Source of the DNA: Dipteris shenzhenensis | Taxonomy: Eukaryota > Polypodiophyta > Polypodiopsida > Gleicheniales | Assembly: GCA_047967505.1 (NCBI GenBank) | Contig: CM106540.1 | Direction: 5' to 3' (one strand) | Length of the DNA: 64,000 nucleotides | Shown here: piece by piece, positions 22,620-34,065 of the stretch | Numbering within the stretch: the stretch's first letter is position 1 | How the letters are laid out: every line of letters starts with the position of its first letter | Notes under the pieces: model-generated | Seen by the model: only the letters and a program-made list of their open reading frames with translations | Database searches by the model: none | What the model was told of the DNA's origin: nothing | Position numbers and translations under genes: made by a program

Positions 22620-23535
22620 CTAAAACCCGAAACCTCGTGCGATGCTGTCTTTCACATCTCTATTGCACAAAAAGCAAAAATCGATCCTCCCTCCTTATAT
22701 TCGATGATCTCGCTTTCCTCCTCTCTATTCCCCACTCCTCACTCCTACCTAGCCCCTCTCCCAACACTCGTGCTCCCTCTCCACCCTTCTCCCTCTCCGC
22801 TTGTGTGAAATGAAGTTTTTCAAGAAGGTGTGTCTCTTTAAGCAATGTAGGTTCACTTTTTGTGAGATTTTGTTTTGTAAGTGTTGAAGCATGTTTCTCC
22901 TTGTAATGCTAAGCCTATGTGCTAATTTTCATGCTTGTTTTTAAGAGGTTCAGGACAAAAAACGAGATTTGGTGAAAGAAAGAAGACTCACCTCTTCTCT
23001 TTTTGGTATTTCTCTTCCTCCTCTTTCTCCTTGTTTGTAGGCTTATGCTTGTCTCCTCAATTCAATCCCTTTAAAAAGTTGCTTCTCCAAACTCCTCCTT
23101 CCTCTAACTAGTTATCTAAAAAATGGTATGTCTTCTGTCTTTTGTAGGGCCAATCCATGAAATACCGAGCGAAACTTTTCCAAGTAAGAAAGTGCTTCCT
23201 CTTTTTCCTTTTGTTGTTTCCATTATTTACATTGGCCTGCAGCTAGCGCTTAGCTGTAGTGATGGGCATAGGAACCCTCTCTTCCCCTCTCTTCTCTTAT
23301 TCCCTCTTCTTCCCCTCTTTTCCTCATTTCCTCCCTCTTTTCCCCCTCTTTCCCTCATATGCTCATGCATAAGCATAAGCATATGCTTTCTCTCTTTTTC
23401 TCTTATGCATATGTTTTTCCTTCTCTTATGCTTATGCTCTTTTCCCCTCTTCCTTCTCTTCTTTTCCCCTCTCTTTTTTCCTCTCTTTTTCTCTTCTTTT
23501 CTCATAAGCATATGCCTATGCCTATGCTTATGCTT
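22620..23535. other. CACTA-B leader and shortened pyrimidine tract
   Basis: Reverse-complement match to 5280-6275. It includes one CATATGCTCATGCATAAGC hairpin arm near 23357 and further ATGCC/ATGCTT repeats at 23505-23535, where CACTA similarity ends abruptly. ORFs called here are simple-sequence artefacts. Confidence 0.7.
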
Positions 23536-24369
23536 AAACACTATATTAGGGAATTTGGGAATTTCAAAATAGTTTGGGAATTCCCAATAAGGTTTAGATC
23601 AAGCCACATCATCAAATCTCAATCTCTTACTTGCATGTCGAATCCACCCAAAACACTATATTAGCAAATCCTCCCAAGCCCCACTTTCAACTTAGGGGTT
23701 AAGATTTAGCCACATGGTTAAATCTTATTCCTTATTTGAAAGTGGATGAGGGAGGAGAGGCTTGGGAAGGTGAAGGTAGGTGGAAGGAGAGGGGGTTGGG
23801 GGCTACACAAAGCAGAGTAGCCATGCAAGGGGGGCAACACCTGAGTAGAGTAAAAAAGGGGGGGCAGCGGGGCAGAGGGGAGGGAGTTAGAGTGGGGAGT
23901 GGAGGGTAGAGAAAATGGCAAGGGAGTGGCTCAAGACGGCAAGGCAGTGGAGGAGTGGCTAGGTGGAGGGGTGAGGTAAAACCGGGGTGGAGGGGGAGGG
24001 AAAGGGGTAGGTTGGTCCCTATTTACATTAGCTTAAGGGGTGTTAATTAAATTTAGATTAACATTAGGGGGTTTAGCTTAGGTTAATGGTTTAATTAAAT
24101 CACCAAACAATTTTTTCAAAGAATCACTCAAATTTTCTAACATTTATTAATCCAATGCAAATTCCAAATGCCAACACAATTGAAACAAAAAATCACAAAC
24201 CAGATGCAAAACATTTGATGCAAATCTGATTCTCCAACACAGTTGTACAATTTTTAGCATTAGTATAGCCACAAACAATGTTTATGGTGCATATAGGATT
24301 AGCCCAAATCATCATAAAATTTCTTTCTTTATTATGGAGGGCCATGGTGGGATTCACACCTTGTTTTAA
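23536..24369. other. no gene; repeat-like spacer
   Basis: CACTATATTAG occurs twice (23541 and 23653). 23740-24010 is G/A-rich (GGGGAGGG type). A loose inverted repeat pairs 23668-23690 (CTCCCAAGCCCCACTTTCAA) with 23741-23775. The rest is A/T-rich. I could assign none of it to a named element. Confidence 0.45.
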
Positions 24370-24530
24370 ATTTCTTTGACCTTCCCATATAATTGACTGA
24401 ATTGCTTTGAGATCATGAATCCAAAGCCATGGCTTGTGGCAAAGAGTATTGTGGCTTGTTGCATTTTGCACAACATGCTACTCATGGCAAATGATGTCAT
24501 GGATGATGAGCACGATGGAGATAATCCTCT
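24370..24530 (+). pseudogene. possible PIF/Harbinger transposase C-terminal scrap
   Basis: The plus frame reads PKPWLVAKSIVACCILHNML then MANDVMDDEHDGDN at about 24420-24520. The ACCILHN string is typical of the C-terminal end of the DDE domain of plant PIF/Harbinger transposases. Upstream the frame is closed and I could not extend the match. It sits just before the copia C gag. Short and tentative. Confidence 0.35.
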
Positions 24531-24554
24531 CACACACAGGTTGAACCACCAACT

Positions 24555-27500
24555 TTGGCCCCTATGCAGCAACAACCCCGAACAGCGTTGAATACACAGA
24601 ACAAAAATCCGCCTCTCAACTTTGAGGATTTCAGCATGATGCTTCTAGAGGAGGAGATGTGTCAAAAGATGAGGACTAGAGAAGATTCGGCTTTCTTGAC
24701 TGGATCAAAGAAAGGTAAGGGTAAGGACTCCGGTAACCCATCTTCTTCTGATGATAAAAAGAGAAAGAAGAAGATCAAGTGCTTCTATTGCAATAAGGCA
24801 GGGCACAAGCAGAATGAGTGCTGGAAGAAGATTGCAAATGAGAAGAACGGAGTAAAGAAAGAGTCCAGCAACAGCACGCAAGCAGTACCAGTAGAGCTAT
24901 TCATAGCAATTGAGGAGATTTGCATGGAGGCAGTTCATGTACCTACAGAAGAACCTTGGATTATTGACAGTGGTGCATCGTGCCACATGACCAGTTGGAA
25001 GGATTGGTATACCTCTCTACATCCGGTAGGGAATGACATCCTGGTAGTGGTCGGCAATGATGCAAAATGTCCAACAAAAGGAAAAGGTACGATTGCTCTC
25101 AAGTCAGATGGAGTTATAAAATAGTTGTCCGATGTTCTTTATGTGCCAGATATCAAGAGGAACTTATTGTCTATCTCTGCAATCACGGATCAGGACCTCA
25201 AAGTTCACTTCGATAAGAATGGCACACAGATTTTGGATCTTCAAGGGAATATCGTTGGTAAAGGTACACGCTACAACAACATCTACGAACTCTCAACTTT
25301 CAGTGCTCGAGCCGATGTGAGCAACACTAAGCTATGGCATGAGAGGTTTGGTCATCTAAACCTTAGTTCTTTAAAGGAGATGCATAAAAGTGGAATGATT
25401 GTAGACCTACCAGAAATTACAGATCTGCCCGATGTATGTGAAGCTTACACGATGGGCAAGCAGCATCGGCAGCCCTTTCCTAAAGAGGCCAATAGGGCAA
25501 AGGCTCCTCTACATTCACATGGACCTCTGCGAAAATATGGAGATGGAAGCTTTGGGTGGTTCCTACTACTTCATGATGCTGATCAACAACTACAGTAGAA
25601 GGATATGGATAGGCTTTTAGTAAGTTCAAAGAATGTCATGTAATGGTCGAGAAAGAAATAGCTCCAAGGTAAAGAAGTTGAGATCATATAGAGGTGGAGA
25701 GTTCACATCAAGTGAATTCAAAAGTTACTGCAAAAGTCACGGGATCAAGAGGCAAAAACCCCCGCCGCATACACCACAGTAAAATGGAGTAGAAGAGTGC
25801 AAGATGCACATCATTTGCTCGTCATTTGTGAAATGGGCAGGAGTATGATGAAAGGGAAAGATTTGCCAAAGACTTTCTGGGCTAAAGCATGTAACACGGT
25901 AGTTTACATTCTGAATCATAGCTACACAAAGGCTGTGAATGGGATGACTCCACTGCAGGCCTTTTCTAGTAAGAAACCTTTAGCTGCACATTTCAAAGCT
26001 TTTGGATGTGACTATTTTGTACATTTCAGAGGCAAAGGGTTACTGTCTCTATAATCCTGTTACCAAGAAGGTAATAGTAAGTCGCGATGTGGTCTTCTCA
26101 GAATAGTTGCATCAATTAGAGGAGGATGCTTCGTTCCCAGACAACCAGGACCAGGATATCCATCCAGTACAACCGCCAATAGTAGACTAAACTCCCCCAA
26201 TGGTGCGTGGGAGGATTCAAGATAAAGAAGAGGAAGAAGAGCCTATAGAACCACAATGGCAACGGCCATTCTCGAAGTGGGTAAAGCAGCATTTGGATGG
26301 CAGAGAACCTCTAGCCATTGAGAAAAAGCCATCCAAACATCGTCGGTCCAAGAGATTAGAGGAGCAAAGAAGGGCGCAGGAACACTTGGTCAACTATGCT
26401 TTGATGACAAAGGTGATCCATGCTGAAGAACCCAAGTGTCTTGAAGAGGCACAGGGTGATGATAGGTGGATGGAGGCTATGCAATCGGAGTATGGTTCCA
26501 TAATGAAGAACAACACTTGGGACCTTGTGGATCGACCACCAAAATGTAAGGTAATCGGCACCAAGTGGGTGTACAAGATCAAGTACAAGTCCGATGGCAC
26601 GTTGGATAAGTACAAGACTCGGCTCGTGGCAAAAGAATTCGCACAGGTACATGGTTTTGATTATTAGGATACTTTTGCTCCCACAACTCGACTAACCACA
26701 ATTCGCAGTGTTTTGTCTTTAGTAGCATAGGAAAGTTGGACCGTGTTTCATATGGATGTAAAGTCCACCTTTCTAAATGGAGATCTCAAGGAGGAAGTAT
26801 ACGTGGAACAACCACTAGGTTTTGTGATCCTCGGTTCAGAGGGTAAAATCTGTAAACTAAAGAAGGCACTTTACGAGCTGAAACAGGACCCACGAGTGTG
26901 GTACCAATAGATTGATGCCTACTTTTTGCAAAATGGGTTCAGGAGGAGCCCATCTGATATAAATTTGTATATCTACAGAAAAGGAGGCAGGTGTATGATC
27001 GTGGTCCTTTATGTGGACGACCTTGTCATAACAGGGAACCATGAAGAAAAGATCTCGTAGACAAAGCAACTGCTAGGAAGAGAGTTTGAAATGATAGACC
27101 TCGAACTGATGCATTTCTGTTTGGGGATTGAAGTTTGGCAAGAGCCAAAACAGATCTTCATCTCATAGCCGAAGTATGCTGGAGAGATATTGAAGGCATT
27201 TGGCATGGCTGAGTGCAAGACAGTTGGCACCCCTATGGAGGTTGACATGAAGCTCTCAAATGAGGATTCATCACCACTAGTGGATGAAGTGATGTACAAA
27301 AGGCTTGTGGGTAGTTTGATTTACTTGTGCAACACACAGTCGGACATCAGTTTTGCGACTGGTGTACTAAGCAAGTTTTCCAATAAGCTACTAAGCAAGT
27401 TTTCCAATAAGCCCTGGGAGAACCATTAGAGGGCAGGGATGCGGGTGCTAAAATACATCAAAGGCACACTTGATTATGGCATCACCTATACCAAGGGCAA

Positions 27501-27955
27501 CATCTTGATCGGATTCTGTGACTCGGATTGGGCAGGAGACGTGGATAGCAGGAGATCAATGACAGTTACTATTTCTCACTTGGATTTGGAGCTGTGTCAT
27601 GGGTCAACAAGAAGCAACCCACAGTTGCTCTTTCTTCTACCGAGGCTGAGTACAAAAAAAATTAGCATGTTTTGCTTCTTGTGAGGCAGTGTGGTTGAGG
27701 AGGATTTTAGGGGACATGGGTGCAGTGTAGAACAAGCCTACGCAGTTATCATGTGACAATCAGAGTTGCATGGCAATTGCAAAGAACCCTATGTTCCACG
27801 CTCGCACAAAACACATTGAGATTCAATATCACTTTGTATGCGAGCTCATCATGGATGGAGAGGTTGACTTGGTGTACTGTGTGACTACAGAGAATTCTAT
27901 GGACATCTTCACAAAGGCAATTGGAAGAGACTTGCTAAAGAGGTGTCTTCATTGA
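24555..27955 (+). pseudogene. copia gag-pol of Copia-C, heavily stopped
   Basis: Zinc knuckle CFYCNKAGHKQNEC at about 24780-24825. The protease site WIIDSGASCHM is near 24958, the GAG-pre-integrase LWHERFGHLN near 25334, and the integrase part (YRGGEFTS, later TFWAKACNTVVYILN) at 25690-25930. RT spans about 26450-27130 (IGTKWVYKIKYKSDG, MDVKSTFLNGDL, VLYVDDLVITGN), and RNase H ends near 27955 (HARTKHIEIQYHF). Stops include TAG at 26105 and 27057 where copy D reads CAG, and one near 26728, again CAG in D. About 24 bp are tandemly duplicated at 27367-27414 (LSKFSNK twice). It cannot produce a functional polyprotein. Confidence 0.88.
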
Positions 27956-28020
27956 CTTGGTATTGGGCCAAAAAAGTAAGTTCACTTGCGGGTGGACATT
28001 GAGGGGGGGTGTTAGGAGGG

Positions 28021-28110
28021 TGTTAGATATCAATGCTCCACTCTCCTGTAACTACACGAGAACCAGCTAACTCTACTTGTAAGCACCCCCATATGAGGAG
28101 AAGGCATTTT
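28021..28110 (+). repeat. first 90 bp of a C-family 3' LTR, then cut
   Basis: It matches the start of the intact LTR at 40130-40855 (read on the minus strand): TGTTAGATATCAATGCTCC, later CCAGCTAACTCTACTTGTAAG and ATATGAGGAGAAGGCATTT. The last five bases, ATTTT (28106-28110), correspond to ATTTG in the intact LTR and are one side of the E target duplication. Confidence 0.9.
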
Positions 28111-28281
28111 TGTAGGCATTAAAGGTCACTGTGCCTTTACCTAGGTTATGTACAATACTCAAACACATATGTAAATGAATGAAAAAGAAGATTAGGGTGG
28201 TTCTGCACCCACCAAAACTTGTGTGGCTCTCTGTTTCTCTCTCTCCCTCTTCCTTTCTTGCTTCCGTTGAGAGCACTCTCA
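28111..28281 (+). repeat. 5' LTR of copia E (171 bp)
   Basis: It starts TGTAGGCATTAAAGG and ends GAGCACTCTCA, and is followed by a primer-binding site, so it is a 5' LTR. It is 171 bp, the same length as the E LTR at 59091-59261, with about 14 differences by eye (roughly 8 percent). Confidence 0.88.
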
Positions 28282-28283
28282 AC

Positions 28284-28294
28284 TGGTATCAGAG
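28284..28294 (+). promoter_or_regulatory. primer-binding site of copia E
   Basis: TGGTATCAGAG, two bases after the LTR end, complementary to the 3' end of plant initiator-Met tRNA. Copia-2 has the equivalent site at 52247-52257. Confidence 0.9.
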
Positions 28295-29320
28295 ACTGAG
28301 TGATCTAGCTGAGCATGGGTGAATGCCTGGAAGCTCAGCAGCTCTGTGGGAGGAAGGAGAAGCTCTGTGGGAAGCTTTGTGGGTGACTTTACAATGATGC
28401 ATACAAAAATAAGCAATTAATATGAGTAATTATCATTCTCAAAGATTTATTGCATGTTTAATCCAAGTGAAGCTTGTAGTCTTGTTATGTACTCTTTGGC
28501 AGAAGTTCCAGGGATATACGATTGATTGTAACCCAATTTCATGGCATATAAACAAGCTTGCATATTACTCAAAGAATTTGGCCGCTTTATCCTATTCAAG
28601 AGGTCCAGTTTAGAAGAATGGTAGTTGGGTCTGTTTGAAGCTCTCTCTCTTGAGATTTTGATGATTTTTCCTTATATGGCTCACAAGCACCTCCACTTCG
28701 ATTACTATGTTTGACGATCTCAAAATGACTTGAGCTAGTAGAACTAATCTTTTGGCTTGGAGCAAATTCCTCTAAGGAGTGTTTTATGTACTTTGTAGTG
28801 AACTCCTCCCACCCCAAAATCACTTATTTGAAATACATAAACTGATGGTGATTCAAAATTCAAGTTCAAAGCACGATCCATGTTCTCTTAAAAATATGTA
28901 TGGTGTTTTGGTTGATCAGAAGGCTTATTGGACATGAGGAGCAAAATTCCATTCAGATCAAGTACAAGTAATTTCTTTATTCTCATAGATGGAGAACATT
29001 GAATGTGTTCCATTGACTAGTCTGATTTTTCTCTATTTTTTGAATGTTGTCCATGCTTACATTTAAAAATGTGACCTTAAATATTTTCTCATTCTAAATA
29101 TTTTTTTGTATTAGATTATATCACCAATCTTCGTAGGGGTCTCATCATCACACGATTCAATTTGTATTTTCTAATTTGAAAAGGAATTGATCATAACCCA
29201 AATGCAAATCTCACATTACATTTCCATAACCAAATCTAAATTCATATCTACATAAATATCATATAAAACTATGAAGATTACAACTCAAAAGTGAATTCCT
29301 TGTTACATTTCCAAATAGAA
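28295..29320. other. start of E internal region, then A/T-rich DNA without a gene
   Basis: 28295-28390 (repeated AAGCTCTGTGGGA phrases) is probably E 5' leader. Somewhere after it the E sequence stops; no gag follows. From about 28400 on I see only A/T-rich sequence with short, unsupported ORFs. Confidence 0.55.
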
Positions 29321-29521
29321 GATCAGTTTCAAAACCAATCTCAACATCTCATACTCCACCAAGTGAGAGATGTTAAGATTGATTATAAAATCAATCATAA
29401 TCTTTCATCTCACTCTCATGCTCTATTGTGTGGGCAATCATAAGATCAGTTCTAAAACCGCCGATCTTAGCCTCTCATCCTTTACCGGGGTTAAAATCCA
29501 ATATCAGATTTAAAACCGATC
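29321..29521. repeat. left palindrome array (GATCGGTTTYAAAACCRATC type)
   Basis: Copies at 29321-29340 (GATCAGTTTCAAAACCAATC), 29377-29396 (GATTGATTATAAAATCAATC), 29444-29466 (with a 3-bp insertion) and 29503-29521. Spacing is 40-60 bp. Intervening text carries CTCTCATC phrases that are inverted relative to the right array. Confidence 0.75.
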
Positions 29522-29779
29522 ATATCCTCTCATCGTTGGTAGGGGATGATGGACTAAGATCAATTATAGTTCTTAGTTACATAATAATATAGTACTTAGT
29601 TCAATAATAGTTCTTAGTTACATAATAATACAGTACTTGCAAAATTTACATGAACAATTCAATTACGAAAGACTTAATTAGTTTCAAAGATGCACTACAA
29701 TCTGAAAGATAAATTTACATAAATGCCTCTGAAATCATTGAAGATTTATGACTTCTAACCTGCTTCTTTGGGTGCAAGT

Positions 29780-32640
29780 ATTTGCTGGGCCATTTTCTCA
29801 AGGCCCTCAAGGGTTTGTTGGTCATGTACACCCATTGGTCCTGCCAATTGCTGCTCAGTTGAAGTCTGCATGTCTCCATCATGTGCCTCTTGGTTTTCTA
29901 TAGTTTCATCCTCTAGGTTTGCCCTCTTTAGATGCAGAGACTAGATTTGAGCACTTGCCATTCACTTCAATCTCATCTTGATTCCTCGTTACAAATGCAA
30001 GCGCCTTTCTCTTTAGCTTCAGTGACTCTATGGTGGTAGCTTCCTTTGTGAATGCATCCACAACACATTGATCTAGCTGATAGAAGTATTGAATGAAAGA
30101 GGAGATAAAATTTTCATTTCGCATGTGATTGGGAGCTTCCTCCTTATCAGTGTCTTCACCATCCTTGGAATCCTCATCATATAAGCCAACATGTAAAGAT
30201 GATTGGGTCGAATTATCCTTTAATTGATTTATCATTGCATCACAAGATCCTTTGCAAACCATGCTAGAAACAACCAAATTGCATCTTTAAACAAAGCACC
30301 TTTTGAAGATTCTGTGTCATATGCACCCACCTGATACTTAAATTGCAAGTCTAGGCCTTTGATTGCTTCTAACAAATATGAAACATTTTTTATCGAAACA
30401 AAGGCGAGTAATCCATAATTGGGTGCTTCATGTGTTATTTCATTTAGCATTCTAAAGAAATTTTCAAAGAAAGACACGTTTTAGTCCTCCTCTAGATGTG
30501 CTTGTGTATCAAGAACAACTACTCCAATTCTTCGTTGTTCTGTGTATCTATTTACACTCTCTAGTCCCTCTAACTTGCCTCTAGCATTCACAGTATTCCA
30601 TGATATCTCTTTCACACTAGGTACCCAATTTAGAGTTATGTATCCAAGAAAGGAATGTCAATGCAATTTGAGGTAACATCATATCTGTCGGATTGCTGGG
30701 ATTTAAGCAGTCTTTCAACCACTCATTGCAATACCCAAATATAATATGACCCCTGTCATCGCTAATATCATAAAAAAGTTTCAGCTTCTCTCAACTCTTA
30801 CCCATATTGTCTTGTGACTTTGCCTTGAGGAAAGTAACAACCTCTAGTTGAAGGGTTTTATCACTTTTCATTTCCCAGTAGCTTTCTTCCATGGTTTTGA
30901 TGCTCGTTGCCTTGGAACTAGATAAAATCACCTTTCTCTCTAAGATTTCATGCTGCAAAACCGATATCATGGAGTCCTCCATGCCCAATAAACAACGAAA
31001 CATTGTCGGTCCTAGTCTTTTAGTGCCCTTTGTTTGATTGATTTCTCCCACTTTACCAAAAGTTGGAACTTACACTGTGCTCATTTCCTCAATCGATACC
31101 CCACCCTTTTGATTTGGTAAATTTCCCTTGACATATCTATATTCATGATTTCCATCCATCCTTGGAAGAGATCATCTGAACATATAATCATATGAATATC
31201 TTTTTGGTTGAAACTCTTTCCAAAAGACTCATGCACAGTATCAATAAAGTCTTGCATAACAACAATATAGCATATATGACACACTGCTCTCAAGATCGGT
31301 TTTAAAACTGAGCTTACACAAGGAAGAGAAAGCAGGAAAAACAACATAGAATGATACTCATTTTTTATAGAATGTTTTCAAAACCGATCTTCTATCATCA
31401 ATGAAGAATATCATGAAGATAGCAACTTTTAAAAATATAATGATAGAAGAAATGCTTACATCCCATTCTTTTTATGATGATTTGTGTCCTTTAGCAACTC
31501 TAGCTTTCGGCTTCTCTGGTCTCCCGTGTGCAATCCATTGACTCCGTAGCTACTTTAGCTATTCTGCATAAGGCCTCCATAAGGTGCATCCTTCATGTTC
31601 TTCTAAAGTTCCTCATTGGCTTTTCATGAAATTATTCGACAAATATGCTTCAGAAAATTTAATACTATTCTTATGGCTTTTTGCATAAACACCTTTGATT
31701 TGTTGGACTGCTAGAAAATCACTCAATTGCAAAATTCTAGATGCTTCAATTGAGTGCTACCCTGATAGTACCCAATAAGAGTATGTGTATATGTCTTTAG
31801 ATGACATGTTAGTGAGTGGCAAATTGGAGTTTGGATCATATGGCATTACATCTGCTTTTGTGGAGCAATATCTTGGATTCATGGAGAATTCTTTGATCAA
31901 ATTGCAAACATGTTGTGCCACAAGGGGCCTATACACATAATCAATTGGTGCTTGTGTACAATTTAAATAGGGATTAAGACCCCATTTGAACCAAAAGGAT
32001 AGTACTGTTAAAAATTATCTACCCCCTCTCCTTCTCCTTCCAATCAATAATTTCCTTCTCTGATGGTGCTATCCTCAATGGATCTACTTCAATGATAGTC
32101 ACCAAGGCTCTTTCATGGACCTCCATCACCCTCACCTATTTTTCTTGGCATTTTAATGGTCTGACCGATTGTCTTGACTGTGTCAACAATTGTGTCAGGA
32201 GCTATGTTTTCATCAATCACAATATTCAAGCCCATTTTTTCCATAGAATCCTTCTTGCCCTTCTTATGTTTTAATTCGTCATAATATGTAGGTGACATAA
32301 TATGTAGGTGATAGGTAGTAGACTTTTAAGCTGATTTGGACAAAGACAACCTTGTCACCTTCTTGACCCACTATTCCCTTATTTACTCCTATTACATGCC
32401 AACATCTTCAAAGACCAAAGAATTGTTTCTTTTAACGAACAAGTGGACCTTCTTGAAAGGCTTACCACTTTCACTATATGTGTCTACATACCGCCCCAAC
32501 TGTGCATCATTGCAACCATTACAAACATCCTAAAAGGGCTTGCTCTTCTTACTGGTTGCACTACTATCACTATTATTTCCACTTACTCTCTTTCCTTTTG
32601 ACTTCTTGGTTGACATTTTGGTGGTCTTACTTCCCATGTG
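29780..32640 (-). pseudogene. unrecognised gene remnant, probably multi-exon
   Basis: I do not recognise this protein. A plausible N-terminus near 32636 is lysine/serine-rich (MGSKTTKMSTKKSKGKR), followed by VCNGCNDAQLGRYVDTYSES and KKVHLFVKRNN. Later pieces are MSPTYYDELKHKKGKKD (32298), FNQKDIHMIICSDDLFQGW (about 31180), the 86-aa block starting MGEINQTKGTKRLGP (31051) and VVLDTQAHLEED then SFFENFFRMLNEITHEAPN (about 30530-30430). The end is an acidic stretch DEDSKDGEDTDKEEAPNH (about 30170) and KLKRKALAFVTRNQDEIE. Stops and frame changes separate most pieces; some may be introns. The basic N-terminus and acidic C-terminal part fit a nuclear protein. A transposase role is inferred only from the flanking repeats. 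Confidence 0.4.
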
Positions 32641-32806
32641 CTATTTCACAAATCAAATAGAAGAAAACACCAACACAAACCCAGACACAATCACCTTTCA
32701 TATGCATAATTTACTTTAGAATTTTGAATAAGTTAGACTCTAAGTGGAACATGAAAATAAAAAAAAATATTGTCCAAGGTTCAAATTTAAATGCCAAAAA
32801 AGTCTC

Positions 32807-33066
32807 AAATCGATTTAAAAACCGTTCTTGGTTAGGGGATGGAAGGCTTAGACTTTTTCCTTCATCTCCCCAATCAAGATCGGTTTCAAAACCAATATTT
32901 CAAGGTATTTCAAGTCCAAAAAAGATTGGTTTCAAAACCAACTATGGTTGGGGGACGAAGGGCGAATGCTAGGCCTTTCATGTCCCAATAAGATCTTGGT
33001 TAGGGGATAAAGAGCCTAGCATTTTCCCTACATTTCTTCAGCCAATATTGGTTTCAAAAACCAATC
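32807..33066. repeat. right palindrome array (GATCGGTTTYAAAACCRATC type)
   Basis: Copies at 32808-32827, 32878-32896 (GATCGGTTTCAAAACCAAT), 32924-32943 (GATTGGTTTCAAAACCAACT) and 33047-33066. Each is followed by a variant of TTGGTTAGGGGATGAAGGC, giving a degenerate tandem repeat of about 50-120 bp. Confidence 0.75.
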
Positions 33067-33570
33067 TTGGTAGAGTGGATGAAGGCTAAAGAAGGTGCCA
33101 TTTTTTTTTCTTTTCATGTTAAACAAAAAAAATAAAAAAACCAAGTCAATGACATGATCTAGTATTTTAAGAGCTACTAGTAATTCATGCATGACTATAA
33201 AATGTGTAATACATCCTTTACTTATAATTACCAAAATATGCTTTATTTTGTACAATAAATTAAGTAATTTCATCTCAATCCGTGTAGTTCATTCCAATAT
33301 TTAAATTAGAGCATATTTTTTATGTTAAGATAAATAAGTATATGGAGTCCATGCTGATAGAGGAGGTTCATTGAAACTTAAAATGTCTCTAGAATTAGAT
33401 AGTAACTAAACTATGTAAATGGTCAAAGTTTAGAGAAGTAAGTAATACAATCTATTGTCTTTCAGACCAAATGGTTCGATTTCCACCTAATGGTCAATAT
33501 TTAGATGGTAGTAAGTTTTGAGTTTACTTTATTTGATCTATGAAAACAAGAGCAATTATTGTTTGAAAAG
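33067..33570. other. A/T-rich, no gene
   Basis: Poly-A/T runs and no supported ORF. It separates the palindrome array from the hairpin element. Confidence 0.5.
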
Positions 33571-34065
33571 TGTAATGTGAACTTGGATTCTGACATCCAA
33601 AATTGGGTGACGGATTGAAATTTCCATCAAGGGAGTGAAATTTCTGTCAAAAAAAGGGAAAAACGAAGCCTTCCAAAATGTGTGAAATCTCATTTTCATC
33701 TAATGAAACCTTCACTGCCAAAATTTCCCGCCGATGGGAAAAAATCATCCAAAAATCCTACCGATGGGAAAAAATTATGTTCCCAGTCATCAAAATCGGG
33801 ATTCCAGAATCCAGGCTGTGGGAAAAAATTTCGTCGATGGAAATTTTTTGACGGATGGAATTTTTCCCATCGGCGAGATTTTTGGATGATTTTTTTTCCA
33901 TCGGCAGGAAATTTTGGCACTGAAGGTTTCATTGGATGGAAGTGAGATTTCACACATTTTGGAACGCTTTGTTTTCCCCTTTTTTTGGATGAAAATTTCA
34001 CTCCCTCGACAAAAATTTCAATCCGTCACCCAATTTCGGATTCCAAAATCCAAATTCACATCACA
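33571..34065. repeat. 495-bp inverted-repeat (fold-back) element
   Basis: The left half starts TGTAATGTGAACTTGGATTC. The right half, read in reverse complement from 34065, starts TGTGATGTGAATTTGGATTT, and the two stay aligned to the centre near 33818, including AATTGGGTGACGGATTGAAA and CCAAAATGTGTGAAATCTCA. Mismatches are few. Arms of about 240 bp with almost no loop would make a long double-stranded hairpin if transcribed. The two mirrored ORFs called on opposite strands (33682-33945 and 33696-34001) are a by-product of the symmetry. No clear target duplication was found. Confidence 0.9.

Larger units (their letters stand above)
17995..23535 (-). mobile_element. CACTA-B: CACTA transposon with tnp2 gene, truncated on the ORF X side
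   Basis: Reading on the minus strand: part of the purine/pyrimidine tract (23535-23290), leader (23290-22620), palindrome cluster (22611-22508), transposase (22398-18300), second palindrome cluster (18150-18045) and terminus CACTACTACACATGGGCCCT (17995-18014). Order and sequence mirror CACTA-A from 5280 to 10430. Similarity to the other arms stops at about 23535, so ORF X and the second terminus are missing. It lacks the solo LTR and the 500-bp insertion found in CACTA-A, so it shows the cleaner structure. Confidence 0.85.
24530..28110 (+). mobile_element. Copia-C: 5'-truncated copia element, 3' LTR interrupted by copia E
   Basis: No 5' LTR, primer site or gag N-terminus is present; the element begins near its zinc knuckle. 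It runs through protease, integrase, RT and RNase H to a polypurine tract (28001-28009, within CATTGAGGGGGGG) and an LTR that begins TGTTAGATATC at 28021. A partial duplication (TGTTAGGAGGG) precedes it. After only 90 bp the LTR is cut at 28110 by the LTR of a different family. The second half of a C-family LTR, starting at precisely the same internal point, is at 58555-59090 on the minus strand. Family member D is at 40130-43725. Confidence 0.88.
29321..33066 (-). mobile_element. candidate undescribed DNA transposon bracketed by palindrome arrays
   Basis: A gene-like minus-strand region (about 32640 to 29780) is flanked on both sides by clusters of the 20-bp palindrome GATCGGTTTYAAAACCRATC (29321-29521 and 32807-33066), with two more copies inside (31294-31313 and 31374-31389). 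The sequences next to the palindromes are inverted between the two sides: CTCTCATCCTTTACC on the left, GGTTAGGGGATGGAAGG on the right. That is how subterminal repeats of a DNA transposon are arranged. I could not find terminal inverted repeats or a target duplication, so the boundaries are only those of the arrays. Confidence 0.45.

Noticed and set aside
28010-28020. TGTTAGGAGGG at 28010 as the true LTR start
   Set aside because: Other C-family LTRs start TGTTAGATATC, which is at 28021; the first copy looks like a small local duplication.
33682-34001. Two similar ORFs on opposite strands in the hairpin
   Set aside because: They mirror each other because the DNA is palindromic; the peptides have no other support.
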